A stretch of 64,000 nucleotides of DNA from Cystobasidium ongulense. Taxonomy: Eukaryota; Basidiomycota; Cystobasidiomycetes; Cystobasidiales; Cystobasidiaceae. The DNA lies in contig BQUP01000002.1 of NCBI GenBank assembly GCA_022835595.1, forward strand, positions 372,001 through 436,000. Direction: 5' to 3'. Shown here in pieces: positions 47,601 through 62,000 of this stretch. The position numbers and the translations under genes were made by a program. The notes beneath the pieces were generated by a model. That model ran no database searches, was not told the origin of the DNA, and saw only the letters and a list, made by a program, of their open reading frames with translations. The stretch's first letter is position 1. Each line of letters opens with the position of its first letter.

Positions 47601-50600
47601 GCGGCTGACGAAGGTCGTGCGACCAGTCTTCTAACCACTTCAGTCACGATGATTGGTAATCGCCCTTGTCCAGCTATTTCAGACTGATGTATGCGAATGC
47701 CCAAACCCAGTATAGCCGAACCTAGGCCAAGCGTGAGAGGTTGTACGAGATCGGAATAGGGACCATAAAATGCTCCAAGACGAGTGTGGATGGAGACAAG
47801 GGATCCTTGCAGGTTCTCTAGCTGTGGTCGGGTAGCAGATCCGTTTTGCGTGACTATCGCATCAAGGATCTCGGATTTGAGGAGTACATTTGAGCACGCT
47901 CTTAGCTCCGCGAACAGAGCTGTCAGAAGCTCTTGACCTGGTCCGTCTTCCCTGGCGAACGAGTCTGTCTCTTGCAACTGACTTGCGAGCTCTCCTAGTC
48001 GCGAGACGATGGTTTCAAGTCTTCTTGCTCCCGTTCCACCGAGTGTTCCTACGGCAATTTCTTCTACAGCTGCCTCCGCAAGCAGCTTTTGCGTCTCCCG
48101 TTTGTACAAGGAATTCACAGCATGCGAAGCCAATAAAGGATCCAGCGGGATGTCGGGTACGTATAATTGCCAGAAGCATGTGGCCAGACACAGATATAGA
48201 CGAGACAATTCATGCAGATCGTCGTCGTCTGTGTTTTGTCCTTGGCTTAGGTGCTGCAGAACATCCCAGAGTGGCTGTATACCAGAGACGGTTTTACACT
48301 CATCTAAGGCAGACGCTATCCTCTTGATTAGGCTCGGCACGTCTGCATAGTCCAGATCTTGTATGGGCGGGAAAGTTGCACTGGCACGGAGCGTCTGCAG
48401 CGAAGAGAGTCAGATTAGCCGAGCCACACTTTGGAAGGACTCGTGAATTATCTGACCTCGACAATCAAAGCCAGCGCAAGGACAGTCAGTTCTTGCTTGC
48501 GAGATGATTTGGGAATCGCAGACAATGCAAATTGACTTTGCCCAGCTGTCGCGATGCCTTCTGCCATAGTCGAGATATCAGAGAGGGGACCTAGTCGGCT
48601 AAACAAGCTGAGGAAGTTGTTTAATTATGGCACTAGAATGAAGTCAAGCTCGTGCAAGCTTACGCAATTTCCAGGGAGTTGCGGAGCTCCGAGTCTGTCA
48701 AAAGGTCTTGAACGATAGTCGGGTTAATCTGCGGGTCAATTTAGTGGAGTCAGGGGATTTGTAGACGCGATAGCAATTGCAACACGGCTTACTTCCGACT
48801 GTGATTGACGGACCAGTTGGTCAAGCCATTCGCGTAACATCTGGATCGGACTGTACGCAGGATTTGCCAATTGTCGCAGAATCGGTGTGACGCTCGACAT
48901 ATTCCGTTGACCGACGCGAGATACAACTTGCCCGAACGACGATCTTTCCAATGGCTGTACTAAGAGCTGTGCAGCGGTAGCAAGCTCACTGATCGAAACA
49001 AGTACGCTCGCGTTTGTGGGCATGGATCGGTCGCATGGTGCCGATTCGAAGGCCGTGATTTTCTGCAGTGTCTTGTCAGTAGCGTCCTTTCAGAGGTTTG
49101 TTTTTATTTGCTCACCTCGCGGACAGCGATGAGAAGCGATGGATCTGACACTCCGTCTTCCCGATGTATTGACTTGACAACGTCCATGTACAATTCGTTC
49201 AGTTCTATGTGGGAAAATATACCGTGCGAGAGAAAGGTGGATAGATTAGCCAGCCTTACTATGCATACACAGGACGCCTTAGAGTAACGTATGCTTACCG
49301 ATGGGTAGTCGGTCTACGTCGCACTTTTCGACGCCCGCAAGGGGCGCGGGCAGACGGGAAACAGCTTCCTGTGTGTACTTCCAGATGGCTTCCATAGCGT
49401 GACCAGTAGAGCGCTTCACCGAGTCTTCCGCAAAGGTGATGGCGAGACTCAACCTCCGGCATTGCGATATCAGGAATTCTGGTATATGGGCAGTATTCAG
49501 TCGCTCTTTGATCTCGGATAGAAGGGCTTGGTAAACAGTGTAATTTAGCCCGCACGATCCGGCCAAGACTAGCAATTCGGCCAGACAACTAGAAACGTGC
49601 TTAAGAAGAGCGACAGTCTGGATCGTATGCAAAGGTCAGCTTTGACCCTTTTATGTCGACAATGTCGACAATTGATGATCTACTTACAGCGTGAAGATCC
49701 TCAAAAGCGCCCGGAGCAACCGCTTTTTGTGCAGTTTCCAACAGAGCGAATTGTAGCTGCCTTAATGACTCGACACCCTTAGCTACGGTAGGTAGTCGAG
49801 CAGGATATTCGGAATGCAGATATGATTGTTCCAAGACGGTGAGAGCATTGATCGGTTTGGACAAGGCTGCTGTAGTGTGCGATAGACCCTCGAAATGGGA
49901 AGCGCACACTTCAAAGAGCCCTGATATCATCTCGTCTAGAGCTAACTGATGCTTGAGATCCAGGTCAGGGCGTGCTTTCAAGGCCTCATTTGTATCCATG
50001 CTGAAGAATGCGACCTGCAACAAAGGGTCAGCTAACATCCGCGCGTCGATTGAAAGAGATCTTACCGAATGACTCTGGGCGGGCAGATTGTTCAAAATCT
50101 GTCCTGGGCGGTGCTTTTGTACTAACGTCCAGATATCGTGTTGTAACATGGCATGCAATACTGCGCCTGATTTCTTAGGTTCTGCTTGCTTGTGCTGCAG
50201 GTGAGGCAGTGCAGTCAGGGCTTGGCTGCCAACCGAGTGCAACAGTAAAGCCTTGTTGAACTCGCGTGGCTGCAGGATAGCATTGACAGTCTCACAAGCT
50301 TGAATTTGTGCATAAGGCAGGGCCCCTTGAGTTGGAAGCAGAGCAGTCAACTGTTTGCTGAGTTGTAGAGATTGAGTTTCGACCGCTGGCTCTTCCAGGA
50401 GGGCAACTTCGATGCCGCGATTACGCATTGCCCTGGACAGCTCGCCCGCACGCGGATCGAGAGTCATGATCACGCGGAAATTCGGGTGAGGTTTGACTTC
50501 CAGTACTTTGCCGTCGGGGCCAAGTCCTCGCTCACTCAGGCTGAGAATACCACCAGGCTCAAACAGTCCATTTAATCTGTCTAAGACGGCAGGATTGCAG

Positions 50601-53600
50601 CGATTGGCATTCTCTATAACGAGAATATTGCCATCAATCATAGCTTGAACGAGAATACCATCGACAAACTCGAAGCGACCTGCTTCTTTGATGTTCAGAC
50701 TGGGATCGTCGAGGGCGCCTGTAAAACCGTCCACAGCATCTTCAAGACTTGTTCCTGCAGCGCACGATTTGAGCTGATCTGACAAGACTTTGCGAGATTG
50801 AGGTCCCAAAGCGGATTGGCTTCGGTATGCTGCCAGTATCCTCGACATACGGTTCGTAGATGTCCAGAACATTTCGGAAGTGGAAACGGCAGATGCACTG
50901 TCTATCGCGAATTGCAACCGATTGAGAAGCGCAGCTTGGTGTCGAGCGCGACTACATTGTTCAAAGCTTCCCAGCATTTCAAGGGTATCTGTCTGAGCGT
51001 TGACGTGGAAGGTCAACGTGCTTCTTCCAGTCGAGCTAGCGAAATCTTCGACAAGTGCGGTTTTCCCCGAGCCTGAGCAGCCTGTGAGAATTAACAGCTG
51101 GTTAGAGGCAATGGCGGTACTAAGTGCTTCCATAGCTCGAAGGTGCAGGTTCGTTCGGCTTCTGGACGTGCTCTCTGAGTGTGCGAGTAACGGATCTAGA
51201 CGCATAAAGACATTGGGACCGATACGAAGATTCGTTGATGTCATCACCGGTCGACCTGTCCTTCCGAAAGCCTTGAACCCGCCGAAAATATCTTCGAATA
51301 GTCGAACAACGTACTCCCTGTCTGCAATTGTCCGGAAACGCTGAACAAACAGAGTATCGAGATGCTCTTTAGGTTGGCCAGGGTATCGTTCGTAACCGGT
51401 CGGCGCCGCCATCATGGAGAGCCAGCGCAGGAGGTCGCGCAAATTGAGTTCCCAGGGTGCTCCGTGTGAGAAGACGCCCGCCATACGAGTGACCTCGTTT
51501 CCTAGCCGAACAACGAACTTTACCATTTTACGTACGGTGCTGGGTTCTGTGATTGGATAAAGCTGTTGACAAATATCGAAATAATCAACCTCGTCGAGAT
51601 CGTCCATGTATACTTGGGTGAAACGGTCTACGAATGACCGAGGAAGACCTTTGCGAGAGCCGCCTTGATGAGTCGGATTTTGTGCCGCGAAGATTTTGAA
51701 GTCTGGGTGTTTCGAAAACACCTTGTCCAGTTCTGGTATATAGACGGTTCCGCGATGATCAAGACAAGAGTTCAATCCTTCCAGAACCGACTGGCTTGCC
51801 AGATTCATCTCATCGAGGAGTACCCAGTGCCCGTCTTGCATGGCTGCGAGGAAAGGAGCATTGACCCAAGCGAATTCGCCAGGCTTGCCGCCTTCAACCG
51901 GCGAATCGCTACCGAAGAGGTCAACGAGATCTGTTTGATCTGATAAATTGATTCGACACAGTGCATGGCCTGTAGTTCTTGCCAGTGCCAAGACAAGACT
52001 AGTCTTTCCCACGCCAGGACTTCCTTCCAAAAGAATTGGCTTAGAAACCTGAAGCGCTCGCATAACACGCAGTGCGTTCAGTCGAACGGTTGGTGCCGAA
52101 AAGCTGAAGTGCCAGTTGGCGTCCGCAGCGCCATCGCTATTTGAAAGACCGGAAAGAAAATGTTGGAAGACGTCGTCACCGCTGAAGACAAGCGATTTGC
52201 TATCCATCATTGTATTACTTTCTTCGCCTGAAGCGAGAGACTCTAAGTATGCCAGCGAACGGTCTCGAAGGGCAGAAATTGTTTGTTTGTTGAAGCCGGA
52301 AGTGTGTGATGTAGATCCAAGCGAATCGATCAAGGTCATCATTGCGCCGTGGACGAACGCCTCTCTTTCTTCTCCGTTATACGAAATCAGAAACTCTGTC
52401 CAGGCTAGTAGATCTCGTAAAGTGACTACGGAACCGAAGGAATATGCTTCACGCGGTATTACTTGCTCGGAGAACCACCGGGCGAAAGTTAGCATGGCTG
52501 ATGCGACCGCATTTTGATATCGGCCGGAGAGTCGTGCATACAGAATCCCAAGAATATCGTCTTCGTCTGAAAGCCATGGCACCCATATCTCCGTAAAACG
52601 ATTGCGAAGAGCGGGGGAGAGCTCTTTCTTGCCGAAATCGCCTCCAGGATTCATAGTGCCGACGATCTGAAACTTCTCATGTGCCCGGACTCTAGCATCG
52701 TCTGTTTGTTTGGATCCCTTTTCAGCAACAGTGAGAATTCGGGCAGGCTCCAGGACACTGTTGAGTCGCTCCAAAACCGAATCGTCGGCTAAAGATATCT
52801 CATCCAAGAGGAGCATATCACCCTGTCGCATGGCTTCGACTAATGGTCCATCGTTCCACATGAAGAGGGCTTGCGACTCGGACATACGCTGAATAATGCT
52901 GTTTGTTTCGGGTGTCTTGTTGCAGACAGCTTGGATGCTAGCCTGAGTGGCCTCAAAGGAAGCATCGGCTGGGATATCGAGATCTAGCTGTTTAAGTTGA
53001 TTAAGAGCCTCAAGGCGCAACACTTCTTGAATTGCCTTCTTATTGCGAACGGGTCGTTGACTTCCAATAAGGTCGGAGGTCTCGGTGTTCAGGTGACAAT
53101 TCACTATGTGCAACTTCTGGCCTAGCACGTGGGCAATAGCTTGACAGACTGAAGTTTTGCCGGATCCAGTCTCCCCTACAAGTAAGACGGGCTCGTTGAA
53201 GGACAGAGCCGTACGAATCAGAACATAGAGTCTTTTCATGGCTGTTGTCCACACTAAGGTCTGCTTTTGGTCACTGGCGGAAGCATAGAGACGGTCGAAG
53301 AGATCTTCATACTCCTGACGAGGAGTGAGTGACACTTTCATGATTTGCTCGATAACCTCTTTGACTGTTTGCTTGTCCTCCTCTTTTCGTGTGCGCTCCG
53401 CAAGAAGCATATAACCGTCTAACGCCAATTGTTCGTAGCCCACCGCGGCGCGGTTGCCCCATCGGAAAAGGTCTCGAAGAGTCACGAAAGCTTGCTTTTC
53501 CTCGAACAAGCGTGTATTCTGACGACGTCTTTGCAGTTCGAGGAAGACTGCGACAATCTTCTTGGCGTAGCTGGGAGCGATCTGGCAACGCTGGCACAAT

Positions 53601-56600
53601 ATAGTCTCCAATTCGTCTTGGGGAACATCACTGAATTGCATCTCGAGGAAACGGTTGCGAAACGCGCGCGATAAGACCTTGCGGCCTCCGTAGAGACCAG
53701 GTGGGTTTTGTGTGGCGAAGAGCATGAAATGCGGGTGTGGTTTAACGACTTCTTGCGTCTCGGGGATCACCAGCTCGCGATTGTCGTCAAGAAGGCGGTT
53801 AAGAGCCTCAAGGACATCAGTGGGGGCCAAGTTAAGCTCATCGAGTACAATCCAGTGTCCCTCTCGAACAGCTGTTACTAGTAGGCCTTCCTGGAAGACA
53901 AGTTTGCCGGTTTCGGGATCGGACATGTAAGTGCCTAGATATTCCTGAATGTCGGTGTGCTCGTGATTGTTGATGCGTACAAAGCTATGACCACTTCGTT
54001 TGGCCAAGTACTCTATGATACTTGTCTTTCCACTAGATGTAGGGCCTTGTAGAAGAATGGGAAATCTCGCGGCTGCTATTGCTCTGGCGAGACTAACGAG
54101 TTTATCCTCGACCGAGGCTGTCAATACATAATCGTCTGCGGCTTGTAGGGGATCATTGCCTTTAGCGAGCCAAAAGTTGCCGACAGACACGAAGTCCTTT
54201 GCATTGCTTGGAGGCTGGACTGCACTCTTGAAGAACGATCTTGGACTTTTAGAGCGATCAACTAGGTACTCGTGCATGACAGAATGGACGAGATCCTTGC
54301 TTGACGCTTCCAACGAGGTAGTGAAGCACATAGCGATGCCCTCATAAGCTGACCTTCGAATACCAAATTCTCTCGCGAAGTCGGCTGTGAAGACCAATGA
54401 TCTTGCTAGCGTTCTCATAGAGAAGTGAGGAGGATGGCCGGACCCATCCGCGATACGCCCTGCTTGAGAGAGTCCTTTGAGACTGAGGTATAACTCGGCT
54501 ATGTCCTGTACCACTCCTCTATCTCCGACAGCGACGTGACCGATGTAGCCATGGATGACACTGAGCAATACCTCCTTATCGGAATCGGGAGCCGCTACGA
54601 AGACCTCCGTAAATTTGACGCGTAGAGAAGGAGGCAGATCACGTTTTCCGACGTCATTGGCAGGGTTCATACAAGCGAAAACTCGAAAGTCGGGATGTCG
54701 CTGAACGGGTTCCAGATCTCCTCTTTCGGTCAAAACAAGGGAAGATGACGCGCTTTGAAGTAGGGAAGACAAGGATTCCAGAGTTTCAGAAGTAGCCAAA
54801 TTCACCTCATCAAGCAACACCCAATCTCCATTCCGAAGGGCTCGGATCAAAGGGCCTTCGACGAAAGAAAACTTGAATTTGCTGGACTTTGAAGCAGCTT
54901 CATTCGCCATTTCTTCGAAAGCTGCAACGCGCTTTCTGAAGACCAGCCAAGAGGCCAGCATAGCCTGGTTGTGTGTCTTACGTTTTTTGCGCGGACCATC
55001 GTTTCCTGAAGCAATGGCAGACGGCGTGCGCGCTAGCTTGTCCTCGGCGAGGCGAGCGGCTTCGCTAAACAGGCCTGCTAGTCGCGACCATCGCTTCTTC
55101 TTGAAAGCCTTCTGAACCGCTACACCAAAGTCCAAATTGCGCGAGGCTTCGAAACTTGCAGCAAATAAGTCTGTGAATCCGTTGACCAGCTCCAGGGCTT
55201 TACCTATAGCATCATAAGGACCATGTCAGCTACGTCACTCGAGATCAAGACAATGAACGTACGAGCCACTTCTTCTGCTTCATTGATTGGTCTAAAACCT
55301 CCCAGCAAGTCTGAGGCTTCGGTTTGGTTTGATAGATTGAGAGCTACTAGATTGTGTCCTAGCATCTCGGCCAGTTGAGCCACAGCAGTGGTCTTGCCTG
55401 TGCCTGTCTCTCCAACTAGAAGCATCGGTTCCTGTAACTTGACGGCTGCAGCGAGTTCTTCTAGTAAGAGCAAGAACGGTTTTGTCAAAGCGTAAGGGCG
55501 CTTGGTAGCCGACCTTTGACGAGTTTTGCCCTTGACTAGAGAAATGCGACCATAGTGTAAAAGTGATCCGGGCTTGTCTCCAGTGGAGAGTATCTCGGGT
55601 ACACGACTCTGAAGCGCCCAGTCGACTCTTTCTTGCGAGAGATCTAAGCCAGTCTGCAAAGCTTCTAGAACTCCCTCGTAAATGGCGTTGCGAGTGGGGA
55701 AAGAGCTTAGGAATATATCTCTTGCGTCCAAGAAGACTTCGTCCTGGAACCTGGGATTCTGAGAAAATGTCGTTATACTGATGTCGAGCGGCAGCGATGC
55801 CTCGACGCGGCGACACCATTTTACTAAATCTCTGATTCCGATTGATCGGGTCAAACCAGTGGTGCTAGTGGAGTAGATACTGTTCGTCGATTCTACGATC
55901 CGTGACCAAGTCTGCACAAGGTCAACTACGATTTGCTTGGCAAGTCGTGGAAACCGGCCTTCAATCACACTTTGGATTTCATCGTTGTTTGGCACATCCA
56001 TCCAAACTTGACTCCAATATTGCGATCCGAAAAATGTTGCGACGGGAGTCGACCCGTCCTTTGAGGACGCTTGAACTTGTACTGCGCTGGTTGCGACGCT
56101 TCTAGTTGCGAAGAGCATGAAGTTTTCCGAAGCCTCGACCCATTGCCCACCTGCATGTACGCCCACACCGTTCATGACCACGCCGCCCCAACCACCGCCG
56201 ATGACCTGTCGTGATCGGCTACTGATTCTTTCGACCAGTTCGGATATAGTTGACAAGACTTCATCGGAGGCTTTATCGATGTCTTCTAGCACGACCCAGC
56301 GACCATGTCGGATGGCGCGAGTCAGCGAACCTTCAGCGAATACAAATGCTCCAGGTTCAGTGGGTGATGAAGTGAGCGTTCCGAGCAGATTCTTTGCGTC
56401 GAGCGATTTATCCGCCAGATTAATGCTCACTATATCTTGCGATCCTTTGATGTTCAGCGAAGATACTTGGTACAGCACGCGATGTAATTCTTGCAGAGTT
56501 GTAGCTTTTCCGGCAGAAGGCGGGGAGCTAAGCAGAACGGGAGTCCTAGCTGAAACGTGCAAAGCTAGTTGCCGGAGAGCTGCGATAGAAGTTGAAGTTT

Positions 56601-58447
56601 GGACGAATACTTCGGGTGCAGGTAGAGTACCCGCGGTTTGTGCGTGTTCGAGCGCACGCCCGGAGGCGGAATCTGTCGCGATGGTGGAAGCGATGTAAGC
56701 TTCTTTGATGAGCGGAATGCCAGCAACATATGCTAGCAGTGGTGATCTGTCTGCATCGTTGATGAGAAGTGTAGATCCGGTCGAAACAACATCGACATCC
56801 ATATCGCCATTCTCAGCAGTTGTTGCAAGCTGTTCTGGTCTTTTGGAGCGTTGAACCGTCCACTCGTGCGTGGAAAGAGCTGACTCGAATTCGGCAAATG
56901 CCCAAGCATCGATCTGGGGAAGTTCGACTCTGACTCTGAGACCATTTGAAGTGACATGCTGTGCAAATGACTGGCTCCGAACGCGTGGCCAGTAAGACAG
57001 CCATTCTGCTTGACGAGGAGGTTGTTCGGGATTCCTAATTGGTATGTCGGTTTTTATTTGTCCGTCTCTCCCATTCTCTTCGTCCAAAACGGGATCGTAA
57101 ACATATTTCCTGCGAAGTTCTTCCTTCTTCGGTCCTTTCCAGCCGAACCAGAGGGTGGCCACCTGCCATGCCAGCGTCCGCATGGCCAACTGAGGATGCG
57201 ATGACAAAACATCTCCCACAGGTCTTGGAGGCGCTGGTCCACCGAAGTTGTGTCTGATAGTTTGAAAGAGGGGCAATTGAGGTACTGTGACCAGCAAAGC
57301 GTAGAGCGTAAGGAGTAATTGCGGAACTTCAGGATGATAGATGGTGTCGCTAATTGAAGCGGGAGCATTGAGTGCTGATGAAGGTTCTTCAGGGACAAAG
57401 GGCGTCGCTGTCGATGAGAGCAAGTGTTCTAGAGATTCTGCTTGGAGGTGTGGATGGTGCAGGGCCAGAATGAGGATTCTGTGGCAGATCCCACGAGAAC
57501 AGAGGGCGATTGTCAGGTCACGATCTTCTCGGCGAAGAAATGAAACGGTTTAAGCTTACGGATATAGTTGAGGAAACCCTGGCAGGGTACGAGCAATTGC
57601 AGCAAGAACGCGAACAAGCGTATTGGTACTAGCTTGGGCACTGTGATAGCCAGTACCATTGAAGCCGAGTAGAAGCAACCATCTTGAAGCTAAGTCGACG
57701 AAGACAGGTCGGAACGATCTAGCTATCGGTATCGTTAGAGGCGGAGACAACGCGAGTCTCGCCAGGGTATTCAAGATTGAGACTTTGAGAGCCGACGTAT
57801 CCTCATGCACTTTCGCAAAGGGTGATCGAGCAAGCTTGGAGGCCAGTGTAGGCGGCAGTACAGAGGTGAGCAGATTCAGGTCTGTTTCGTCTATTAAGAT
57901 TTCTTCCGAATAGCCTGTACACTTGTCGTCTTGGAGGTCACTCTGTAGTTCGCCATCCAAAGGCTCGTTGAAAGCTCCAAGTTCTTGTAAGAAATCGATA
58001 ATGCCGACTACGAGATCGAAGGGCAATTGTTCATCTAGTATCTTGACGAGTTCGTGAAGAGGCAAATCATCTAGCTCTTCAGTTCTTTCGGCAGTTGTCT
58101 TAGGTTTCCTCTCCTCCACGTAGACCTTGTATTCTGCTTTTGCTTGCTGAAAATCTTCTCGTGCCTCTAGATATGCTCTGTCACATGTGCAAACAATTTT
58201 AGCAATGCCCTCTACGCAGAGCTACGAAGTCAGCAGCGTAGACTCACATAGACTCCTCTAAGGAAGGCAAAGAGTCACCCATAGCGCTAGCAAGCGGAAT
58301 GTCTTCCGACATAATAGCAAGCGTTGCAGAGGTCGAACCGGTACCAGGCAGAAATTTGGACAGAGTCTTGCCTCGATCGCCTTTACGGGTGGCGAAAATA
58401 GCTGGGATATGGAAATGTCGAGGTACAGCAAGTAATGATGACCACTT
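41636..58447 (-). CDS. MDN1: Midasin (MDN1/REA1), giant AAA+ ATPase of 60S ribosome assembly
   Basis: Dynein-like AAA+ machine that strips assembly factors (Rsa4, Ytm1) from pre-60S particles. Fifteen exons recognised: 58248-58447, 57560-58177, 55263-57478, 50066-55203, 49688-50014, 49299-49617, 49116-49204, 48793-49062, 48664-48728, 48457-48598, 47117-48394, 44598-47050, 43628-44529, 41721-43564, 41636-41656. Together they are 15,882 nt, divisible by three, about 5,293 residues. Six AAA modules show Walker A motifs near 56.5 kb (SSPPSAGKAT), 55.4 (GETGTGKTT), 54.0 (GPTSSGKTS), 53.2 (GETGSGKTS), 52.0 (GSPGVGKTS) and 51.1 kb (GCSGSGKTA). A long helical linker (44.6-50 kb), a Glu/Asp-rich region (42.6-44.4 kb) and a C-terminal MIDAS domain (LALDDSRSMADS) follow. 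The first listed exon opens after a TAG acceptor, so the true start ATG lies upstream or at an internal ATG. Confidence 0.95.
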
Positions 58448-59092
58448 CTACAGTTCAAAGGCAAAGCGTATTTCATTTTCATATTGCTCATTCGTATACA
58501 AATGGCTACATCGAAAAGTTCTCCATCTACAACGATAAATCTCCCCTGCCTCCTAAGCAGACTAAGAGCGATACATAGAGAGCAAAGGCAAGATATTCCA
58601 ACTGCCGCGGAAGGCCTACTACTCCGACAAGAGTGTCATCGACAGTGAATAGAGACAAGAAGAGCTACATCTGTGTTGTTGTTTGTTGTTTTGTGATTTA
58701 TTTGAGTATAGCGAGATATGAATGGGTCCTTTGCGACCTTGGACCAAGTCGTAATGCGATCCAGTAATATATAGACCAACGTATTGTTGACATCGTAAAG
58801 AATTCCGTAGTTCCAAAGCTGTATTATCAGCGAGTATAGGTTTGTGGTTTGAGGCCATATGTGGCGTCGCTGCGGTCACCTCGTTTATTTATCGTGCATT
58901 GTGTTTGTTTCTTCGTTCGTTCATATATGTACTTGTGACGCAGGTTTAGGGAACCATTGTGGAACTTTTGGGGCGGCGAGATTATGAAGACCCCCAAGTT
59001 TAGGTTGCTTCCATCGTTCGTTTGTGCTTACTGTCTCTTCCTTCAGCAATTTTTTGTCTAGATCTGAAGACCGCTATAAAGATACTCTTTGA
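58448..59092. other. 5' region of midasin and 3' flank of the C2H2 gene
   Basis: About 645 nt. It probably contains the midasin first exon and promoter. Candidate ATGs on the minus strand lie near 58475-58540, but none can be joined with confidence. The stretch near 58700-58860 is AT-rich and fits the promoter. No RNA gene was recognised. Confidence 0.4.
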
Positions 59093-62000
59093 CTAGAACA
59101 CGTATTCGTTGGCAGGGGTCTGTCTAACTAGCCAATCTTCCAAGTTTGATACAGGAGATTGTCTACCAAAAGCTCCTGTATTGTGATCACCACAAGTACT
59201 ACTAAATTTACCAAGAGCGTTAGAAGATTGCAAAGCAATTTCCAAAGGGAAAGTAATAGTGTTATCTCCTCCGAACAATGAGCTATTACTGATCTGGGTA
59301 GCGGTAGTATCGTATTCGCTAAAATCGAGATATGACGTTGCTGATGATGGTGAATGTGCTGTAATTACGCTTGGTGCTGAAAAACCATTTTCAGGTGACA
59401 GACTTGGGAAATCCCAAGTGAATGGCGATGCATCTCGCTCAGGCCAATTGATGAACTGAAGGAGGGAGAAATCGCGCACACGAGCAGGGCTAACGTCAGC
59501 TATCTTCAATGCCGCGACAAGGCCCAACACAAGGAGTCGAAGGCTCACCTGATCAGTATGAGCATCTGCAGCCTTGAGGATAGCAGCATTCATGTTGATT
59601 TCCAAAGGAGAAGCACCCATGGCCCGAGTGTTATTGTTGAGGGTCAGGAGAGGCTCCATGAAAGAGCCTCTATGCTTGAAAGCGATATCTACATCTCCTC
59701 CTGCATCAACTATACCGTTATTGCTGGATGCTATGATGCTGCCATCACGGAGGAAATCGCCACTGAAAGCAGATGAGAATGACGAAGATAAGGAAGGAAG
59801 GCTTGCAATTTCGCTGCCGGGACTAGTCAGAGAATAAAGATTCATGCCAGTGGTAAGAGTAGGAGAAGTGGTCGAAAGGAGTGAAGTTGGGGCAGAGATT
59901 GGAGAGTTGGAATTTGAATGATTGGATAAGAGTTCAAACCCATCATCTGTTGGTGAAAAGCTGCTCGAAGTATTAGATCGGTGGTGTTGCATCTGCGCAT
60001 ACAGTTCTCGTTGATGCTGCTGATGATTCAATGACAACGAAGCAGCTGATGAAGCAGACGGCTCCTGGTGCTGTACTGTCATATGTGCCCAGAATGAAGG
60101 CACAAAAGAAGGTGCTTTCTTCCTGTAGTTTGCGCCCATGCCGTTCTCTGTGGAGAAGCTGTTCGAAGGGGCGAACTGGGTAGTAGAAGTACTGTAGGAC
60201 GATCGTACAGGACCAGAGGGAGCAGAAGTGTTCAAGGCGGAGGAGGAGTCGCGTTGTGAAAGGTGAGGAGGGTGTGCGCCGCTTGGACTGCGGGCGAGAA
60301 AGGACTGGGCAGCGGTAGGTGAGGAGGATTGGTTGGTGTGTCCCTGGGATCCTGCTGTTGTTGATCCATGATAGAAATTGCCTGCTGCTGCTGCTGCACT
60401 GACGGTACTGCTAGCTCGCTGGTGGTGGTGTGTGAGATTGGGCCCTTGAAAGGATGGAAATGTTTCATAGCCAGGTTGTTGTCCAGAGGAGTATGGGGGT
60501 AGCCGATACTGTTGTTGTTGTTGTTGTTGTTGGTCTCCAATGGAGGCTCCAGCTGAGCTTGCGCTGTTGTTATTGCTTCCTGGAAAGTTAAAGCCCTGAA
60601 AATGTTGCACCTCTTGCGGGGTAGGTAAGATGGGAACGGAGGGAGTGGGAGGTAGTCCCAAATCTAGGCCTAGAGCAGAACCAGGAGTACCTTGCGTCTG
60701 ATTGGAATATGGAGAAGCAAGCGAAGCTGAACCTCCAGATCCCAGTTGGCTGTGACTTGAATTGTAAGCGCTGCCAGACGAGGAACCCGAGCTATTGGCA
60801 GAGGACGAATACCCTAATAGATTAGGATTATTGCTGTTTGCTAACAGGGTAGGATTCTGCTGATTGTTACCGGAGTAGGCATTGCCTTGATCCCAAGAAG
60901 CGAAGTTGTAGATGGGCTGGTTCAATCCTGCAATTGCAGTGGCAGGAACAGAAGTAGGACGGGCAGGTTTGATGTGTGGAATACCCTGTTGATGTTGAGC
61001 TTCAAGGCTTCTTGCGAGGTATGAGGAAGTATGTAAAGAAGGAAGTAACGGTTTGATCATATCCTCCACCTTGACATGGCCAAGGTTCTGCTGCTGCTGA
61101 CTAATCGCAATAGTGGGGGCGAGAGCAGAATTGACTTGATGAAGATCTGGTTGCCCTTCATTGGGAATGATCATATGATCTTGGTCATTTCCACTGTCTT
61201 CTTGCATTTCGTCGTGTTCAGAAGAAGAAAGATCGTCGTCCATGAGAGCATTCTCGTCGTACAAAGCTGCAGCTGCTGCTCGCCTGGGGCGGTTGCGAAC
61301 GGCGGCCGCTGTAGTAGCAAGAGGGCGGGCATCATCAGCAGCGGTCTTGTATTCGGGTGTGTTCTTCTTGCTGTTTGGTTGAGAAGACGGGCCTTTTGAG
61401 CCTGAAGCTCTTTTTGAGCTTTTCTGGCTCGCGATGGAGCCAGTCCTTGAATGTGTTGCTTTTTTACCTTTTCCACCGCCGAGAACAGCAGCAGAGACAG
61501 GACCTGCAGCGGTTGAACCAGACGTAGCGGGAGATACCTGCTTGCTTCCAGAGGGAGTAGTGAAGGCCTCAGAGATTTCATTGTCATCATCTAGACCATG
61601 GCCTAGGGACAAGTTGAGAGAGCCTTGAACCTCGTCTCGTTGGTGCAGACGTGTGTGTCGGGTTAGCGTATCTCTGAAAAGTAGGCCCCGAAAATGGTTA
61701 GCATATTGTGAAGCGAGTCAGGAGGAGTCATTGAAACCAACCTTCTGGCGAAGGCTTTGCCACATCCTGCAAAGTCGCAGTGGTAGGGTCGGTCGAGAGT
61801 ATCTAAGCGAGGCGAGTTGCGAAGGTACAACAGTCAGCATGGCAAGTAGATGTGATCAGAGATGCGACGGTGCTTCTGCTCCAATTTCCATCTGCCACAC
61901 CCAGCTGTCATCACTTCGGACCAGCGAGCATGGCCACCGGATAGAAGACGGAGGAGCCGACCGAAGCAAGGAAGGTCAAGACTAACGAGTTCTCTCGTGC

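Noticed and set aside
59456-59548. Reading the 31 in-frame codons as part of the C2H2 protein
   Set aside because: Flanked by a GTGAGC donor and a CTTCAG acceptor, preceded by a pyrimidine tract, and breaks an otherwise ordered segment; more likely an in-frame intron, though retention is possible.
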